Below, piece by piece: positions 26,720-36,110 of a stretch of 64,000 nucleotides of DNA. Under the pieces are notes generated by a model. It was given only the letters and a program-made list of their open reading frames with translations, was not told the DNA's origin and did no database searches. Each line of letters starts with the position of its first letter. Within the stretch, counting starts at the first letter, position 1. Position numbers and translations under genes: made by a program. The DNA is from Halosimplex aquaticum. Lineage in GTDB: Archaea > Halobacteriota > Halobacteria > Halobacteriales > Haloarculaceae. The stretch lies in assembly GCF_028747785.1 (NCBI RefSeq), contig NZ_CP118158.1, positions 682,001 to 746,000 of the forward strand, in the 5' to 3' direction.

Positions 26720-27120
26720 CGACTGCTTTCGGCGGCCGTCCGAACCGCCGCACCTGCATTTTCCTGACACTACCGCTCCTCTAGCGACCCGGCCGTCGAT
26801 CGCGACGCCGATTCGACCGGGAACTGCCGGCTGTTCGATCGGACGATATTCCGTCGCAGAGGGATTGAGGCCGCCACGTAGAGCGATCGATCGTTTCAGT
26901 GACGGTTGTAGGAAACGGTTTCCTGAAATAGAGAACGGATACCGAGATATACGACAGCGATCGTATGTGCGTGCAGTTGTCACCCTCGCCCGAGTTCAGG
27001 CGCGAGAGACTCCGTACCCATCCTTCACGATTATTAGCCGGTGACAGAGTGAAAACGCTTTAGTCGGGTCCAGTCCTCGTTTCGTTCACGGCACCCGAAT
27101 CGGGGCCGATCGATGTATCC
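26720..27120. promoter_or_regulatory. Regulatory region of the 2-oxoacid oxidoreductase operon
   Basis: A 401-bp gap, less GC-rich than its surroundings, with no credible gene. It contains three palindromes: CGATCGATCG (26884-26893), the near-perfect AGGAAACGGTTTCCT (26910-26924), and ATACGA-CAGCGA-TCGTAT (26949-26966). Downstream is a TATA-like CTTTAGT (27058-27064), giving a leader of roughly 30 nt before ATG 27121. The palindromes are candidate operators. Confidence 0.55.
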
Positions 27121-29022
27121 ATGACAGATCAGGAACTAATATGGCGGATTGCGGGTGGTTCCGGCGACGGTATCGACAGCAACAGTCGGTACTTCGCCAA
27201 GGCCCTCATGCGCTCGGGTCTCGACGTATTCACACACCGACACTACCCGTCCCGGATTCGGGGCGGTCACACCTACGTGGAAGTACGGGCCACCCCCGAC
27301 GAGGCGCGCTCGCGCGGGGACGGCTACAACTTCCTGCTCGCGCTCGGTGACAGTTTCGCTCGGAACCCCCAGGAAGACGCCTACTACGGCAACGAGGAAC
27401 TGAAACCCCTCACGGAGAACTTGGACGACCTCCGCGAGGGAGGCATCATCGTCTACGACTCGGGGCTCATCGACGAGGAGCAGGTCGCGGAGATCAACCT
27501 CGAGGAACGCGCCGAGGAGAACGACTGGCACGTCTACCCGGTCGACCTGCGCGGCATCGCGAAGGAACACGGCCGCGAGATCATGCGCAACAACGCCGGG
27601 ATCGGCGTCACGGCCGCGCTCCTCGACATGGACACGACCGAGTACGAGGGGATCATGGAGGAGATGTGGAACGACGACATCCTGGAAGCCAACCTCGCCG
27701 TCATCCAGGACGGCTACGAGCGGGCCCAGGAGTTCGACCAGGACCACGACATCTCCATCCCCGACCACGACGAGCCCGAGGAGCCCCAGGCGCTCGTCTC
27801 CGGCAGCGACGCCATCGCCTACGGCGCGCTCGACGCGGGCTGTCGGTTCATCGCCGGCTACCCCATGACCCCGTGGACCGACGTGTTCACGATCATGTCC
27901 CAGAACCTGCCGAAGTTCGGCGGGATCTCCGAGCAGGTCGAGGACGAGATCGCCGCGGCGTGTCTCGCGCTCGGTGCCAGCCACACCGGCGTCAAGGCCA
28001 TGTCCGGTTCCTCCGGCGGCGGGTTCGCCCTGATGAGCGAACCGCTCGGACTCGCGGAGATGTCCGAGACGCCGGTCGTCCTCATCGAGGCCATGCGCGC
28101 AGGGCCCTCGACGGGGATGCCGACCAAGCCCGAGCAGGGCGACCTCGAACACGTCCTCTACACGAGCCAGGGCGACTCCACGCGCGTCGTGCTCGCACCC
28201 GGTGACCAGAAGGAGTGTTACGAGCAGATCCGGACGGCCTTCGAGATCGCCTACGACTACCAGATCCCGACGATCCTGGTGTACGACCAGAAGCTCCAGG
28301 GCGAACTGCGCAACGTCGACGCGAGCTTCTTCGACCGCGAGCCCGACCCGGACCCGGGATCGGTCATCACCGAGGAGGAGATCGCCGAGGCCGCCGAGCA
28401 CCACGCGGGCAAGTTCAAGCGCTTCCAGTACGACGCCGAGGGCGGCAAGGAGGGCGTCAGCCCCCGCTCGGTGCCCGGCCAGAAGGGCGGTCGCTTCCTC
28501 TCGACCGGGAACGAGCACAACGAGGCCGGCCACATCAGCGAGGACCCCGACAACCGCGTCCTCCAGATGAACCGTCGACTCGGCAAGCTCGACTCCATCC
28601 GCGAGGAGCTCGACGAGAAGGGCAACCAGACCCACCACGGTCCCGAGGACGCGGAGTACGGGATCATGTGCTGGGGCAGCCACCAGGGCACCGTCTTCGA
28701 GGCGGTCGACCGCCTCAACGACGCCGGCCACTCCGTCAAGGCCATCGGCGTCAGCGACCTGATGCCCTACCCCGAGGAGGAGGTCTCGGCGTTCCTCGAA
28801 TCCGTCGAGGAGTGCCTCGTCGTCGAGATGAACGCGACCGCGCAGTTCCGCGGGCTCACCCAGAAGGAACTCGGTCGCTTCGGGCCGAAGCTCTCCAGCC
28901 TGCTGAAGTACAACGGCAACCCGTTCGAACCGGCGGAGATCGTCGAGGGCTTCGAGTCCAGCATCGAGGGCGAGGAACTCGCCGTGAGCAATATGAAGTA
29001 CGTACCAGCGGCAGGTGACTAA
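27121..29022 (+). CDS. 2-oxoacid:ferredoxin oxidoreductase, alpha (fused gamma-alpha) subunit, KorA/PorA type
   Basis: A 633-residue protein. Residues 1-190 are the gamma-type domain (IAGGSGDGIDSNSRYFAKAL). Residues about 205-590 are the alpha-type pyrimidine-binding domain, with GYPMTPWTDVF and MSGSSGGGFALM. It decarboxylates a 2-oxoacid oxidatively, passing electrons to ferredoxin. Haloarchaea have this two-subunit form for pyruvate (Por) and 2-oxoglutarate (Kor) and lack NAD-linked dehydrogenase complexes for these. Sequence alone does not let me separate the two. The beta subunit starts 2 bp after its stop, so they form an operon. Confidence 0.93.
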   Translation: MTDQELIWRIAGGSGDGIDSNSRYFAKALMRSGLDVFTHRHYPSRIRGGHTYVEVRATPDEARSRGDGYNFLLALGDSFARNPQEDAYYGNEELKPLTENLDDLREGGIIVYDSGLIDEEQVAEINLEERAEENDWHVYPVDLRGIAKEHGREIMRNNAGIGVTAALLDMDTTEYEGIMEEMWNDDILEANLAVIQDGYERAQEFDQDHDISIPDHDEPEEPQALVSGSDAIAYGALDAGCRFIAGYPMTPWTDVFTIMSQNLPKFGGISEQVEDEIAAACLALGASHTGVKAMSGSSGGGFALMSEPLGLAEMSETPVVLIEAMRAGPSTGMPTKPEQGDLEHVLYTSQGDSTRVVLAPGDQKECYEQIRTAFEIAYDYQIPTILVYDQKLQGELRNVDASFFDREPDPDPGSVITEEEIAEAAEHHAGKFKRFQYDAEGGKEGVSPRSVPGQKGGRFLSTGNEHNEAGHISEDPDNRVLQMNRRLGKLDSIREELDEKGNQTHHGPEDAEYGIMCWGSHQGTVFEAVDRLNDAGHSVKAIGVSDLMPYPEEEVSAFLESVEECLVVEMNATAQFRGLTQKELGRFGPKLSSLLKYNGNPFEPAEIVEGFESSIEGEELAVSNMKYVPAAGD

Positions 29023-29024
29023 CA

Positions 29025-29963
29025 ATGAGTGCATTCAGCGCCATCGGCGAACAGCGAGAGGCTGAGGAGGACGAGTTCACACCCGGGATCGAGCCCCAGC
29101 CGACGTGGTGTCCGGGCTGTGGCGACTTCGCGGTGAACAACGCCCTGAAGAAGGCCATGACCCGCCTCGGGAAGAACCCCGACGAGGTGCTGGTCTGTAC
29201 GGGCATCGGCTGTTCGGGCAAGCTGAACAGCTACTTCGAGAGCTACGGGTTCCACACCATCCACGGGCGCGAGCTCCCGGTCGCACGCGCGGCCAAGCTC
29301 GCCAACCCGGGCGTCGAGGTCATCGCCGCCGGCGGCGACGGCGACAACTACGGCATCGGCGGGAACCACTTCATGCACTCGGCTCGTGAGAACCACGACC
29401 TGGTGTCCATCGTCTTCAACAACGAGATCTTCGGCCTCACCAAGGGCCAGACCTCGCCGACGAGCCCGAAGGGCCACAAGTCCAAGACCCAGCCCAGCGG
29501 GAGCGCGAAACAGCCGGTTCGCCCGCTGTCGCTGTCGCTGGCCTCGGGGGCCTCCTACATCGCCCGCACGGCGGCGGTCAACCCGAACCAGGCGGCCGAC
29601 ATCATCGCCGAAGCCGTCGAGCACGACGGCTTCGCCCACGTCGACTTCCTCACGCAGTGCCCGACGTGGAACAAGGACGCCCGCCAGTACGTCCCCTACA
29701 CCGACGTGCAGGAGTCCGACGAGTACGACTTCGACGTCACGAACCGGGAGGAGGCCGGCAAGATGATGTACGAGGTCGAGTCCAAGCTCTACGAGGGCGA
29801 GGTGCTGACCGGTCGCTTCTACAAGGCGCCCGACCGCCCGTCCTACGGCGAGGAGAAGCGCGCGACGGGCGAGATGCCCGAGGAGCCGCTGGCCGAGCGC
29901 TACTTCGACGAGGACGCCGAGTGGGAGCGCTGCGCCGAGCAGCTCATCGAGAAACACACGTAA
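29025..29963 (+). CDS. 2-oxoacid:ferredoxin oxidoreductase, beta subunit (KorB/PorB type)
   Basis: A 312-residue thiamine-diphosphate-binding subunit. WCPGCGDF gives one Cys pair, GIGCSGKL another, and the ThDP motif is GDGDNYGIGGNHF with the NN pair (FNNEIFGLTKGQTSP). The substrate-loop TSPTSPKGHKSKTQPSG segment is the one expected in haloarchaeal enzymes. It has no separate ferredoxin-type delta subunit. It is translated with the alpha subunit. Confidence 0.93.
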   Translation: MSAFSAIGEQREAEEDEFTPGIEPQPTWCPGCGDFAVNNALKKAMTRLGKNPDEVLVCTGIGCSGKLNSYFESYGFHTIHGRELPVARAAKLANPGVEVIAAGGDGDNYGIGGNHFMHSARENHDLVSIVFNNEIFGLTKGQTSPTSPKGHKSKTQPSGSAKQPVRPLSLSLASGASYIARTAAVNPNQAADIIAEAVEHDGFAHVDFLTQCPTWNKDARQYVPYTDVQESDEYDFDVTNREEAGKMMYEVESKLYEGEVLTGRFYKAPDRPSYGEEKRATGEMPEEPLAERYFDEDAEWERCAEQLIEKHT

Positions 29964-30077
29964 ACCCTACCGACCGGCGATAGACGGCGCTGTCCGTCTC
30001 GCGCCGATCCGCCGTCCGCGGCGGGCGACGCTGCCGACCCGGATCGACCCGCCGGAACGGCGTTTGTGGTTTCGGAA

Positions 30078-30085
30078 GATATTTT
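30078..30085 (+). promoter_or_regulatory. TATA box of the Lrp-family regulator
   Basis: GATATTTT, an AT-rich run in GC-rich DNA, is centred about 29 bp before ATG 30110. This is consistent with leaderless transcription. Confidence 0.5.
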
Positions 30086-30109
30086 TCGTCGCGAGGTAAA
30101 TTAAGGTGT

Positions 30110-30538
30110 ATGAGCGCCGAATCGACGGAGGAACGAATCCTCTCCGTCCTGGAGGAGGACGCCCAGGCCTCCTACGCCGAGATAGCGGACCGGGTCGAGG
30201 TATCGAAGCCGACGGTCCGCAAGTACATCCAGCGCCTCGAAGACGAGGAGGTCATCGTCGGCTACTCCGCCGACGTCGACCCGAAGAAACTCCCGGGGCA
30301 GTCGATCGCCCTCGTCGGGATGGACGTCGAGAGCGAACGCTACGTCGAAGCGATCCGCGAACTCAAGGGTATCGAGGAGATCGAGTCTCTCTACACCTCT
30401 AGCGGCGACCACATGTTGATGGCCGAAGTCCGGGCGCCCGACGGGGACGCGGTCGGCGACGTCATCGAGTCCCGGATAAAAGACGTCGCGGGCATCAGCG
30501 CCGCTCACCCTTCCTTCCTCCAGGAACGACTGAAGTGA
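30110..30538 (+). CDS. Lrp/AsnC-family transcriptional regulator
   Basis: A 142-residue protein. An N-terminal winged helix is at residues 5-60 (RILSVLEEDAQASYAEIADRVEVSKPTVRKYI), then an RAM/ferredoxin-like effector-binding domain (VGYSADVDPKKL to SLYTSSGDHMLMAEV). It binds DNA as a multimer and usually senses an amino acid. It lies 147 bp after the beta-subunit gene with its own promoter, so it may regulate the operon next door; this is inference. Confidence 0.92.
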   Translation: MSAESTEERILSVLEEDAQASYAEIADRVEVSKPTVRKYIQRLEDEEVIVGYSADVDPKKLPGQSIALVGMDVESERYVEAIRELKGIEEIESLYTSSGDHMLMAEVRAPDGDAVGDVIESRIKDVAGISAAHPSFLQERLK

Positions 30539-30630
30539 CGGACCGGCGCGGACAGGGGCCGCGAACCGGTCGATTCGCAGGGCGAAACGAGTGTGATGGT
30601 TTTTTACCTGCCGTTCCCTGACCACAGGGT

Positions 30631-32220
30631 ATGACGTCCCGCCTCGTTCTGGGGACCGGGTCGCTCGCGGGCGCACTCGTCGGTGAACTCAGCGGCCGGG
30701 AGGGGCGCCTCTCGGTCGTCTCCGCCGACGAGAACGCGGTCCGGACGCTCAGAGAGGAGGGAGTCGCGGCGGAGGTCGGCGACCCCACGGAAGAGGCGAC
30801 ACTACGTGAGCGCGATCGGCCCGACACCGTCGCCGTCGCGACGACGGACCCGGGGACCAACGTGGCTGCGGCGCGGGCCGTCCGGCAGGTGTTCCCGGGC
30901 GCGTTCGTCCTCGCCTACGTCGGCGAGCGGCCCACCGACGACGAGGTAGCGGCCATCGAGGTCGTGGCCGACGAAGTCGTCGACCCGCGGGCGGTGACAG
31001 CCGAGCGGTTGCTGGAGAAAGTCGGCGACGACGGCCTGCGGACGCGGAAGCTGATGAGCGTCCTGCGCGACGTCGACGGCCGGCTGGCGATCGTCACCCA
31101 CGACAACCCGGACCCGGACGCCATCGGGAGCGCGGTCGCGCTCGCCCGGATCGCAGACGCGGCGGGCTGTCAGTCCAACATCTGCTACTTCGGGGACATC
31201 ACCCACCAGGAGAACCGGGCGTTCGTGAACGTCCTGGAGTTCGACCTCGTCAACCTCGAACCGGACGCGGACCTGTCGGACTACGACGGCGTGGCGCTGG
31301 TCGACCACTCCCGGCCGGGGGTCAACGACGGGCTCCCCGACGACACGCCGGTCGACGTCGTCATCGACCACCACCCGCCGCGGTACCCGGTCGAGGCGCG
31401 GTTCGTCGACCTCCGGAGCGAGGTGGGCGCGACCAGCACGCTCCTGGTCGATTACTTCCGGACGCTCGGCATCACGCCCACGCGGGAGGTCGCGACGGGC
31501 CTGCTGTTCGGGATCCGCGTCGACACCGACGAGTACACCCGCGAGGTCAATCCGCAGGACTTCGAAGCGTCGGCCTTTCTCGCCCCGCACGCCGACGCGG
31601 GGACCCTCGACCGGATAGAGTCGCCGAGCATGAGCGCGGAGACGCTGGACACCATCGCGCGGGCGATCCGCAACCGCGAGCGCCACGGGTCGGGGCTGTT
31701 GAGCTGCGTCGGTGAGCTGACGGACCGCGACGCGCTCGCCCAGGCCGCGGACCGGCTGCTCGACCTGGAGGACGTGACGACGACGCTCGTCTACGGCATC
31801 AGCGACGGGACCATCTACGTCTCGGCGCGCGCCCGCGGCACGGACCTCGACCTGGGCGAGACGCTCCGGGACGCGTTCGGCCAGATCGGGAGCGCCGGCG
31901 GCCACGCGGACATGGCCGGAGCGCAGATCTCGCTGGGTCTGCTGGACGCCATCGACGCCGACGACGAGTCGCTCAACGAGGTCGTCCGCGCCATCGTCTC
32001 CGATCGCTTCCTCGACGCGATGGGATCGCGGTCCCACCGCGTCATGGCCGGGCTCCACGCCGATGACTACCACGGCTCCGGGCTCGCCGGAGGGCCGCGG
32101 TCCCTGGAGGACATCGCCGCCAGCGGGCTTAGAACCGATGATGGGGAGACGCCCGACGGCGACCCATTCGGGGACGACCGCGACATCGACGGAGAGTCCG
32201 ACGACGAGCCCGACCGGTGA
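30631..32220 (+). CDS. TrkA-N plus DHH-family phosphoesterase
   Basis: A 529-residue fusion. Residues 1-110 form an NAD-binding TrkA-N (RCK)-like Rossmann domain (LVLGTGSLAGALVGEL). Residues about 150-290 are the DHH catalytic core, with HDNPDPDAIGSA (His157, Asp161, Asp163), VDHSRPG (Asp225) and IDHHPP (Asp246-His247-His248). A DHHA1-type domain is at about 330-450, including AGGHADMAGAQI. The C-terminal acidic tail is unstructured. DHH proteins hydrolyse short oligonucleotides or cyclic dinucleotides (NrnA, GdpP/DhhP types). The actual substrate is not determinable. A TATA-like T-run is at about 30600-30606. Confidence 0.85.
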   Translation: MTSRLVLGTGSLAGALVGELSGREGRLSVVSADENAVRTLREEGVAAEVGDPTEEATLRERDRPDTVAVATTDPGTNVAAARAVRQVFPGAFVLAYVGERPTDDEVAAIEVVADEVVDPRAVTAERLLEKVGDDGLRTRKLMSVLRDVDGRLAIVTHDNPDPDAIGSAVALARIADAAGCQSNICYFGDITHQENRAFVNVLEFDLVNLEPDADLSDYDGVALVDHSRPGVNDGLPDDTPVDVVIDHHPPRYPVEARFVDLRSEVGATSTLLVDYFRTLGITPTREVATGLLFGIRVDTDEYTREVNPQDFEASAFLAPHADAGTLDRIESPSMSAETLDTIARAIRNRERHGSGLLSCVGELTDRDALAQAADRLLDLEDVTTTLVYGISDGTIYVSARARGTDLDLGETLRDAFGQIGSAGGHADMAGAQISLGLLDAIDADDESLNEVVRAIVSDRFLDAMGSRSHRVMAGLHADDYHGSGLAGGPRSLEDIAASGLRTDDGETPDGDPFGDDRDIDGESDDEPDR

Positions 32221-32293
32221 CCGGTCGCCGACCTCCCGGCGGTCGTCGGCTTCAGGCGGTGTGTTTTTGGCGGCGCGCCGACTCTGACCGCTA

Positions 32294-33085
32294 ATGGTCG
32301 AGGAGGGCGCGCTGTCAGTGAAAGACTACATGACCCGCGAGGTCGACACCGTCTCGCCCGACGACACGGTCGGCGACGTCGCCGCAAAGATTGCCGGAAG
32401 CACCGAGCACAGCGGCTTCCCGGTGTGCGACGGGCGCCACGTCGAGGGGTTCGTCAGCGCTCGCGACCTGCTCCAGGAACCCGACGCCGAGCCAATCTTC
32501 AAGGTGATGAGCGACGACCTGCTGGTCGCCCACCCCGACATGAACATCGACGACGCCGCGCGCGTCATCCTGCGCTCGGGCATCCAGAAGCTCCCCGTCG
32601 TCGACGACGCCGGCAACCTCGTGGGCATCATCAGCAACGCCGACGTGATCCGCTCGCAGATCGAACGCGCGACGCCCGGAAAGGTCGACAACCTGATGCA
32701 GACACTCGAGAACATCCACGGCGTCGCCGTCTCTCAGGAGCGCCGCGAGGTGCCGCTCGCGGACCTGACGCCGACGCAGGCGAAGGTCTACGCCGACGAA
32801 CTGGAGGGGCGGCGCTACGAACTCGAACGTCGTCTGGCGGAACCGCTCGTCGTCATCGACAACGACGGCGACCTGTTGCTCGCCGACGGCCACCACCGCG
32901 TCAAGGCCGCCGCACGCCTCGACATCGAGTCGATGGACGCCTACGTCATCGTCCTCTCCCAGCCCGTCGACCTCGGGATGGCCAAGACGGCCGAGAAGGA
33001 GAACCTCAGTTCGATCGACGACATCGACGTCGTCGACTACGCCCACCACCCGCTGGTCCAGAAGACCCACCGGCTGCGGGACTGA
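32294..33085 (+). CDS. CBS-domain protein with ParB/Srx-like domain
   Basis: A 263-residue protein. Two CBS domains (residues about 8-62 and 68-125) bind an adenosyl ligand. A ParB/Srx-fold domain follows at about 145-225, with the hallmark ADGHHRVKAAARL at 197-209. The ParB fold occurs both in DNA-segregation proteins and in ADP-dependent serine kinase SerK-like enzymes. The CBS fusion favours an enzyme or sensor rather than partition, but this is inference. It lies 73 bp downstream of the DHH gene on the same strand. Confidence 0.82.
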   Translation: MVEEGALSVKDYMTREVDTVSPDDTVGDVAAKIAGSTEHSGFPVCDGRHVEGFVSARDLLQEPDAEPIFKVMSDDLLVAHPDMNIDDAARVILRSGIQKLPVVDDAGNLVGIISNADVIRSQIERATPGKVDNLMQTLENIHGVAVSQERREVPLADLTPTQAKVYADELEGRRYELERRLAEPLVVIDNDGDLLLADGHHRVKAAARLDIESMDAYVIVLSQPVDLGMAKTAEKENLSSIDDIDVVDYAHHPLVQKTHRLRD

Positions 33086-33099
33086 GGACGGCGACTCCG

Positions 33100-34080
33100 T
33101 CACTCGCGCTCGTACTCGACGACGTTCGTCTCCCCGTCGAGCCACAGCCGGAGCACGTCGCCGTCGAGTTCGACGTCGACGCGAACGCGGACGGGGTCGT
33201 CGGACTCGAGGACGCCACGACCGAGGTGACAGAACGGCAGGTCGACGTAGGGGCGGCCCCGGATCGGCTCGTCGTGGTGCTGGTAGAACGCCATGACGGC
33301 GGTGTGTTCGACGACGCACGCGCCCGGCGGGAGGTCGAACGAGATCCCGCACTGCTGGCAGTCGAACGCGGCGAGCAGAGCGTCTTCGGGGATGTCGGCG
33401 TCTATCTGCGACGACAGCGACGTGTCCGTCGCGGGCAGTCGCCCCTCGATCGGTCCCCAGCAGTTCGGACAGACGCCCGCCTTGGCTCGCTGGACCTGCT
33501 GGCGCAGGTCGAGCATCGTTATCTCAACCAGTTCCGCCGTGGTGTGATGGTCGGCCGCGACGGGCGGGAGCGCGGTCCCGTTGAAGACGTCGTGGTCCGG
33601 GCAGCGGATCCGGAAGTACTGGTCGTCGTAGACGCCGACGAGCGAGCGGTCACAGCGGGAGTGCGGACAGTCGTACGCGACCTCCTCGCGAAACGGGTCT
33701 CCCGGACCGGTGTACCGCCCCGACTCGACCGCACCGACAAGTTGCACGCCGCGATTGCGCAGGTGATACTCGTCGCCGTCCTTGACGACCAGCGGCCCGC
33801 AGAGCTTCTCGAGGTGGTAGCTGAAGTTGCCGGCGTCTTCGACGCCCACGGCGCGGCGCAACTCGGCGAACGTCGCGCCCGCCCACTGCCAGTTCGACTG
33901 GCGCTCCGCGGCGAGTTCGCGAACGATCGCCAACCGCGTCTCGTCGGCGAGCAGCTCGAACACCGCCGTCGGATCGGCGCGACCGGTCGCCGTCCGCCCG
34001 CCCCGATCGTCGTCTGGGCCGCTGTCACCGCTACTACCGTCGCCATTGCCCACCCCACGGGATTCACCGCGTTCGACCAT
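33100..34080 (-). CDS. ArsR-like HTH regulator with zinc-ribbon C-terminal domain
   Basis: A 326-residue protein. An acidic disordered N-terminus precedes a winged helix at about 35-105 (FELLADETRLAIVREL, then NFSYHLEKLCGPLVVKDGDEYHL). A C-terminal domain follows with four Cys/His pairs (CPHSRC, CPDH, CPNC, CQQC), probably binding two zincs. Proteins of this build are often next to ABC exporters in haloarchaea, as here (divergent, 108 bp from the ATPase gene). The start MVERGESRGV at 34080 avoids a long spurious extension on the minus strand. Confidence 0.85.
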   Translation of the reverse strand: MVERGESRGVGNGDGSSGDSGPDDDRGGRTATGRADPTAVFELLADETRLAIVRELAAERQSNWQWAGATFAELRRAVGVEDAGNFSYHLEKLCGPLVVKDGDEYHLRNRGVQLVGAVESGRYTGPGDPFREEVAYDCPHSRCDRSLVGVYDDQYFRIRCPDHDVFNGTALPPVAADHHTTAELVEITMLDLRQQVQRAKAGVCPNCWGPIEGRLPATDTSLSSQIDADIPEDALLAAFDCQQCGISFDLPPGACVVEHTAVMAFYQHHDEPIRGRPYVDLPFCHLGRGVLESDDPVRVRVDVELDGDVLRLWLDGETNVVEYERE

Positions 34081-34188
34081 GCGATCCGTTGCCCAGCCGC
34101 CGGAAAAACTGTTGTGTCGTGTCAGTCCCCAAACTGAACGGCCGTGCAGGAAATCGTTATGGGTTGACACCGGCAACGATGTCCCACG

Positions 34189-35277
34189 ATGACCACGGCA
34201 CCCGAACAGGTCCCCGACGAGGTGGCGACGGTCGGCGAGCGGGCTAAACCAGCGGCGAGCGGCGACGAGGCGGCCCTCTCGGTGCGGGACCTGACAAAGA
34301 CCTTCGGCGATGGCGAGGAGACGGTCCGGGCGGTCGACGATGTGAGTCTCGACGTCCGGCCCGGGACGGTGGTGGGCGTGCTCGGTCCGAACGGCGCCGG
34401 CAAGACGACGCTCATCAAGTCGGTCCTCGGACTGGTGATCGCCGACGAGGGGGACGTGCGCGTCGCGGGCGTCGACGTGTACGACGACCCGCGGGCGGCC
34501 TACGCCCGCGTCGGTGCGATGCTGGAGGGGGCTCGCAACGTCTACTGGAAACTCACCGTCCGCGAGAACCTGGAGTTCTTCGCGGCGGTCGGCGGCGAGT
34601 CCCCCGGCGCGCTCCGCGAGCGCCACGACGCCCTCCTCGAACAGCTCTCGCTCGCCGAGAAGGCCGACGAGCCGGTCAACGACCTCTCGCGGGGCCAGAA
34701 GCAGAAGGTGTCGCTGGCCTGCGCGCTCGCCCGCGACGTGGAGGTCGCGTTCCTCGACGAACCGACGCTCGGCCTCGACGTCGAGTCCTCGGTCGAACTC
34801 CGGCGGGAGATCCGTCGGCTGGCCGATCAGGAGGACATGACCATCGTCCTCTCCAGCCACGACATGGACGTGGTCCAGGACGTCTGCGACCGCGTCGTCA
34901 TCATGAACGGCGGCGAAGTCATCGCGGACGACGCCGTCGCCGACCTGATCGACGTGTTCCGCACCTCCGCGTACCGCCTGGTCGTCGGTACCGACGCCGA
35001 CGGGAGCGAGACCGCGGTCGACGACGAGACGCGCGAGCGACTCCGCGACGCGTACGACGTCGATACCTTCGAGTCCCGCGGCGAGCGGACGGCGTTCGAC
35101 GTGGCGCTGGGCGACCCGGAGCGGTTCTACGACCTCATGGACGACCTGCGGGACGCGGATCTCACGGTCCACGAGGTCGAGTCGATCGATCCCGACCTCG
35201 AAGACGTCTTCCTCGAACTGACCAACGGCGACGGGGCTACCCCCGCAGATCGGGCGAACGGAGGTGACCGGCAGTGA
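34189..35277 (+). CDS. ABC exporter ATP-binding protein
   Basis: A 362-residue protein. The Walker A is GPNGAGKTT, the signature is LSRGQKQK, and the Walker B is VAFLDEPTLGLD, with the H-loop in SSHDMD. An N-terminal extension of about 30 residues and a C-terminal regulatory domain of about 90 residues, ending TNGDGATPADRANGG, are not part of the core. Its partner permease overlaps by 4 bp. This is an ABC-2 type exporter. Divergent from the HTH-zinc-ribbon regulator. Confidence 0.95.
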   Translation: MTTAPEQVPDEVATVGERAKPAASGDEAALSVRDLTKTFGDGEETVRAVDDVSLDVRPGTVVGVLGPNGAGKTTLIKSVLGLVIADEGDVRVAGVDVYDDPRAAYARVGAMLEGARNVYWKLTVRENLEFFAAVGGESPGALRERHDALLEQLSLAEKADEPVNDLSRGQKQKVSLACALARDVEVAFLDEPTLGLDVESSVELRREIRRLADQEDMTIVLSSHDMDVVQDVCDRVVIMNGGEVIADDAVADLIDVFRTSAYRLVVGTDADGSETAVDDETRERLRDAYDVDTFESRGERTAFDVALGDPERFYDLMDDLRDADLTVHEVESIDPDLEDVFLELTNGDGATPADRANGGDRQ

Positions 35278-36110
35278 GCGCCGAGGCGGCACCCTCGGAG
35301 CGCGGCGCGACAGGCGGTCGAGAGTGGGAGCGCGCCACCGGGGGCTACGGGACGCTGCTGTGGGCGCTCGCCAAGAAGCGGGCGCTGCTGATGTACCGCT
35401 ACCCGCTGAACACGCTGTCGAGCCTCGCGGTGACGTTCCTGATTTTCGGCATGGTCTTCTTCGGGGGCCGGGCGCTCTCCAGTCGGGCGCTCACCGACAG
35501 CCTCGGCGGCATCATCGTCGGCTACTTCCTCTGGAGCATGGCGCTGACCGCCTTCTCGGGCCTGGCGTGGAGCGTCACCCGCGAGTCCCAGTGGGGCACC
35601 CTCGAACAGCTGTACATGTCCCCCTTCGGCTACGGCCGGGTGATGCTCGGGCACATCGCGGTCCGCGTCGTCGAGAGCTTCGGGTGGGGCGCCGCCACCC
35701 TCGCGTTCATGCTCGCGCTGACGGGCGAGTCGCTCCACTTCCCCGTCGAGACCATCGTGATCGTCACCGTCCTGGCCATCGCGCCCGCGATCGGGATGGG
35801 ATTTTTCTTCGGCGGACTGGCGCTTTTGTACAAGCGCGTCGAGAACGTCTTCAACGTCCTGCAGTTCGTCTTCCTCGGGCTGATCGCCTCGCCCTCATTG
35901 GACGTGTTCTGGGTCCGCCTGCTCCCCATCTCCCAGGGGAGCTACCTGCTCGCGGTGTCCATGCAGCGGGGCCGACACCTCTGGGAGTTGCCGCCGAGCG
36001 AGGTCGCCCTGCTCGTCGGCACCGCGGTCGTCTACTTCGGACTCGGGTACGGGGCGTTCCAGTGGATGGGGACGCGCGCTCGCCAGCAGGGGCTGATGGG
36101 CCACTACTGA
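35274..36110 (+). CDS. ABC-2 type permease
   Basis: A 278-residue protein with six membrane helices from about residue 35, including LAVTFLIFGMVFFGGRALSS and IGMGFFFGGLALLY. GTG 35274 overlaps the ATPase stop (GTGA), so the two are translationally coupled. Together they form one exporter half-pair. Substrate unknown. The isoprenoid-synthase-like gene is downstream, which raises the idea of terpenoid or lipid export. Confidence 0.93.
   Translation: MSAEAAPSERGATGGREWERATGGYGTLLWALAKKRALLMYRYPLNTLSSLAVTFLIFGMVFFGGRALSSRALTDSLGGIIVGYFLWSMALTAFSGLAWSVTRESQWGTLEQLYMSPFGYGRVMLGHIAVRVVESFGWGAATLAFMLALTGESLHFPVETIVIVTVLAIAPAIGMGFFFGGLALLYKRVENVFNVLQFVFLGLIASPSLDVFWVRLLPISQGSYLLAVSMQRGRHLWELPPSEVALLVGTAVVYFGLGYGAFQWMGTRARQQGLMGHY

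Noticed and set aside
26720..27120. A small gene in the gap before the oxidoreductase operon
   Set aside because: Short frames there have no start signal or codon bias, and the stretch looks regulatory.
33100..35292. 730-codon minus-strand frame that would join the regulator to sequence antisense to the exporter ATPase
   Set aside because: The upstream part is antisense to a clear Walker-motif gene. The regulator start at 34080 fits the HTH domain.
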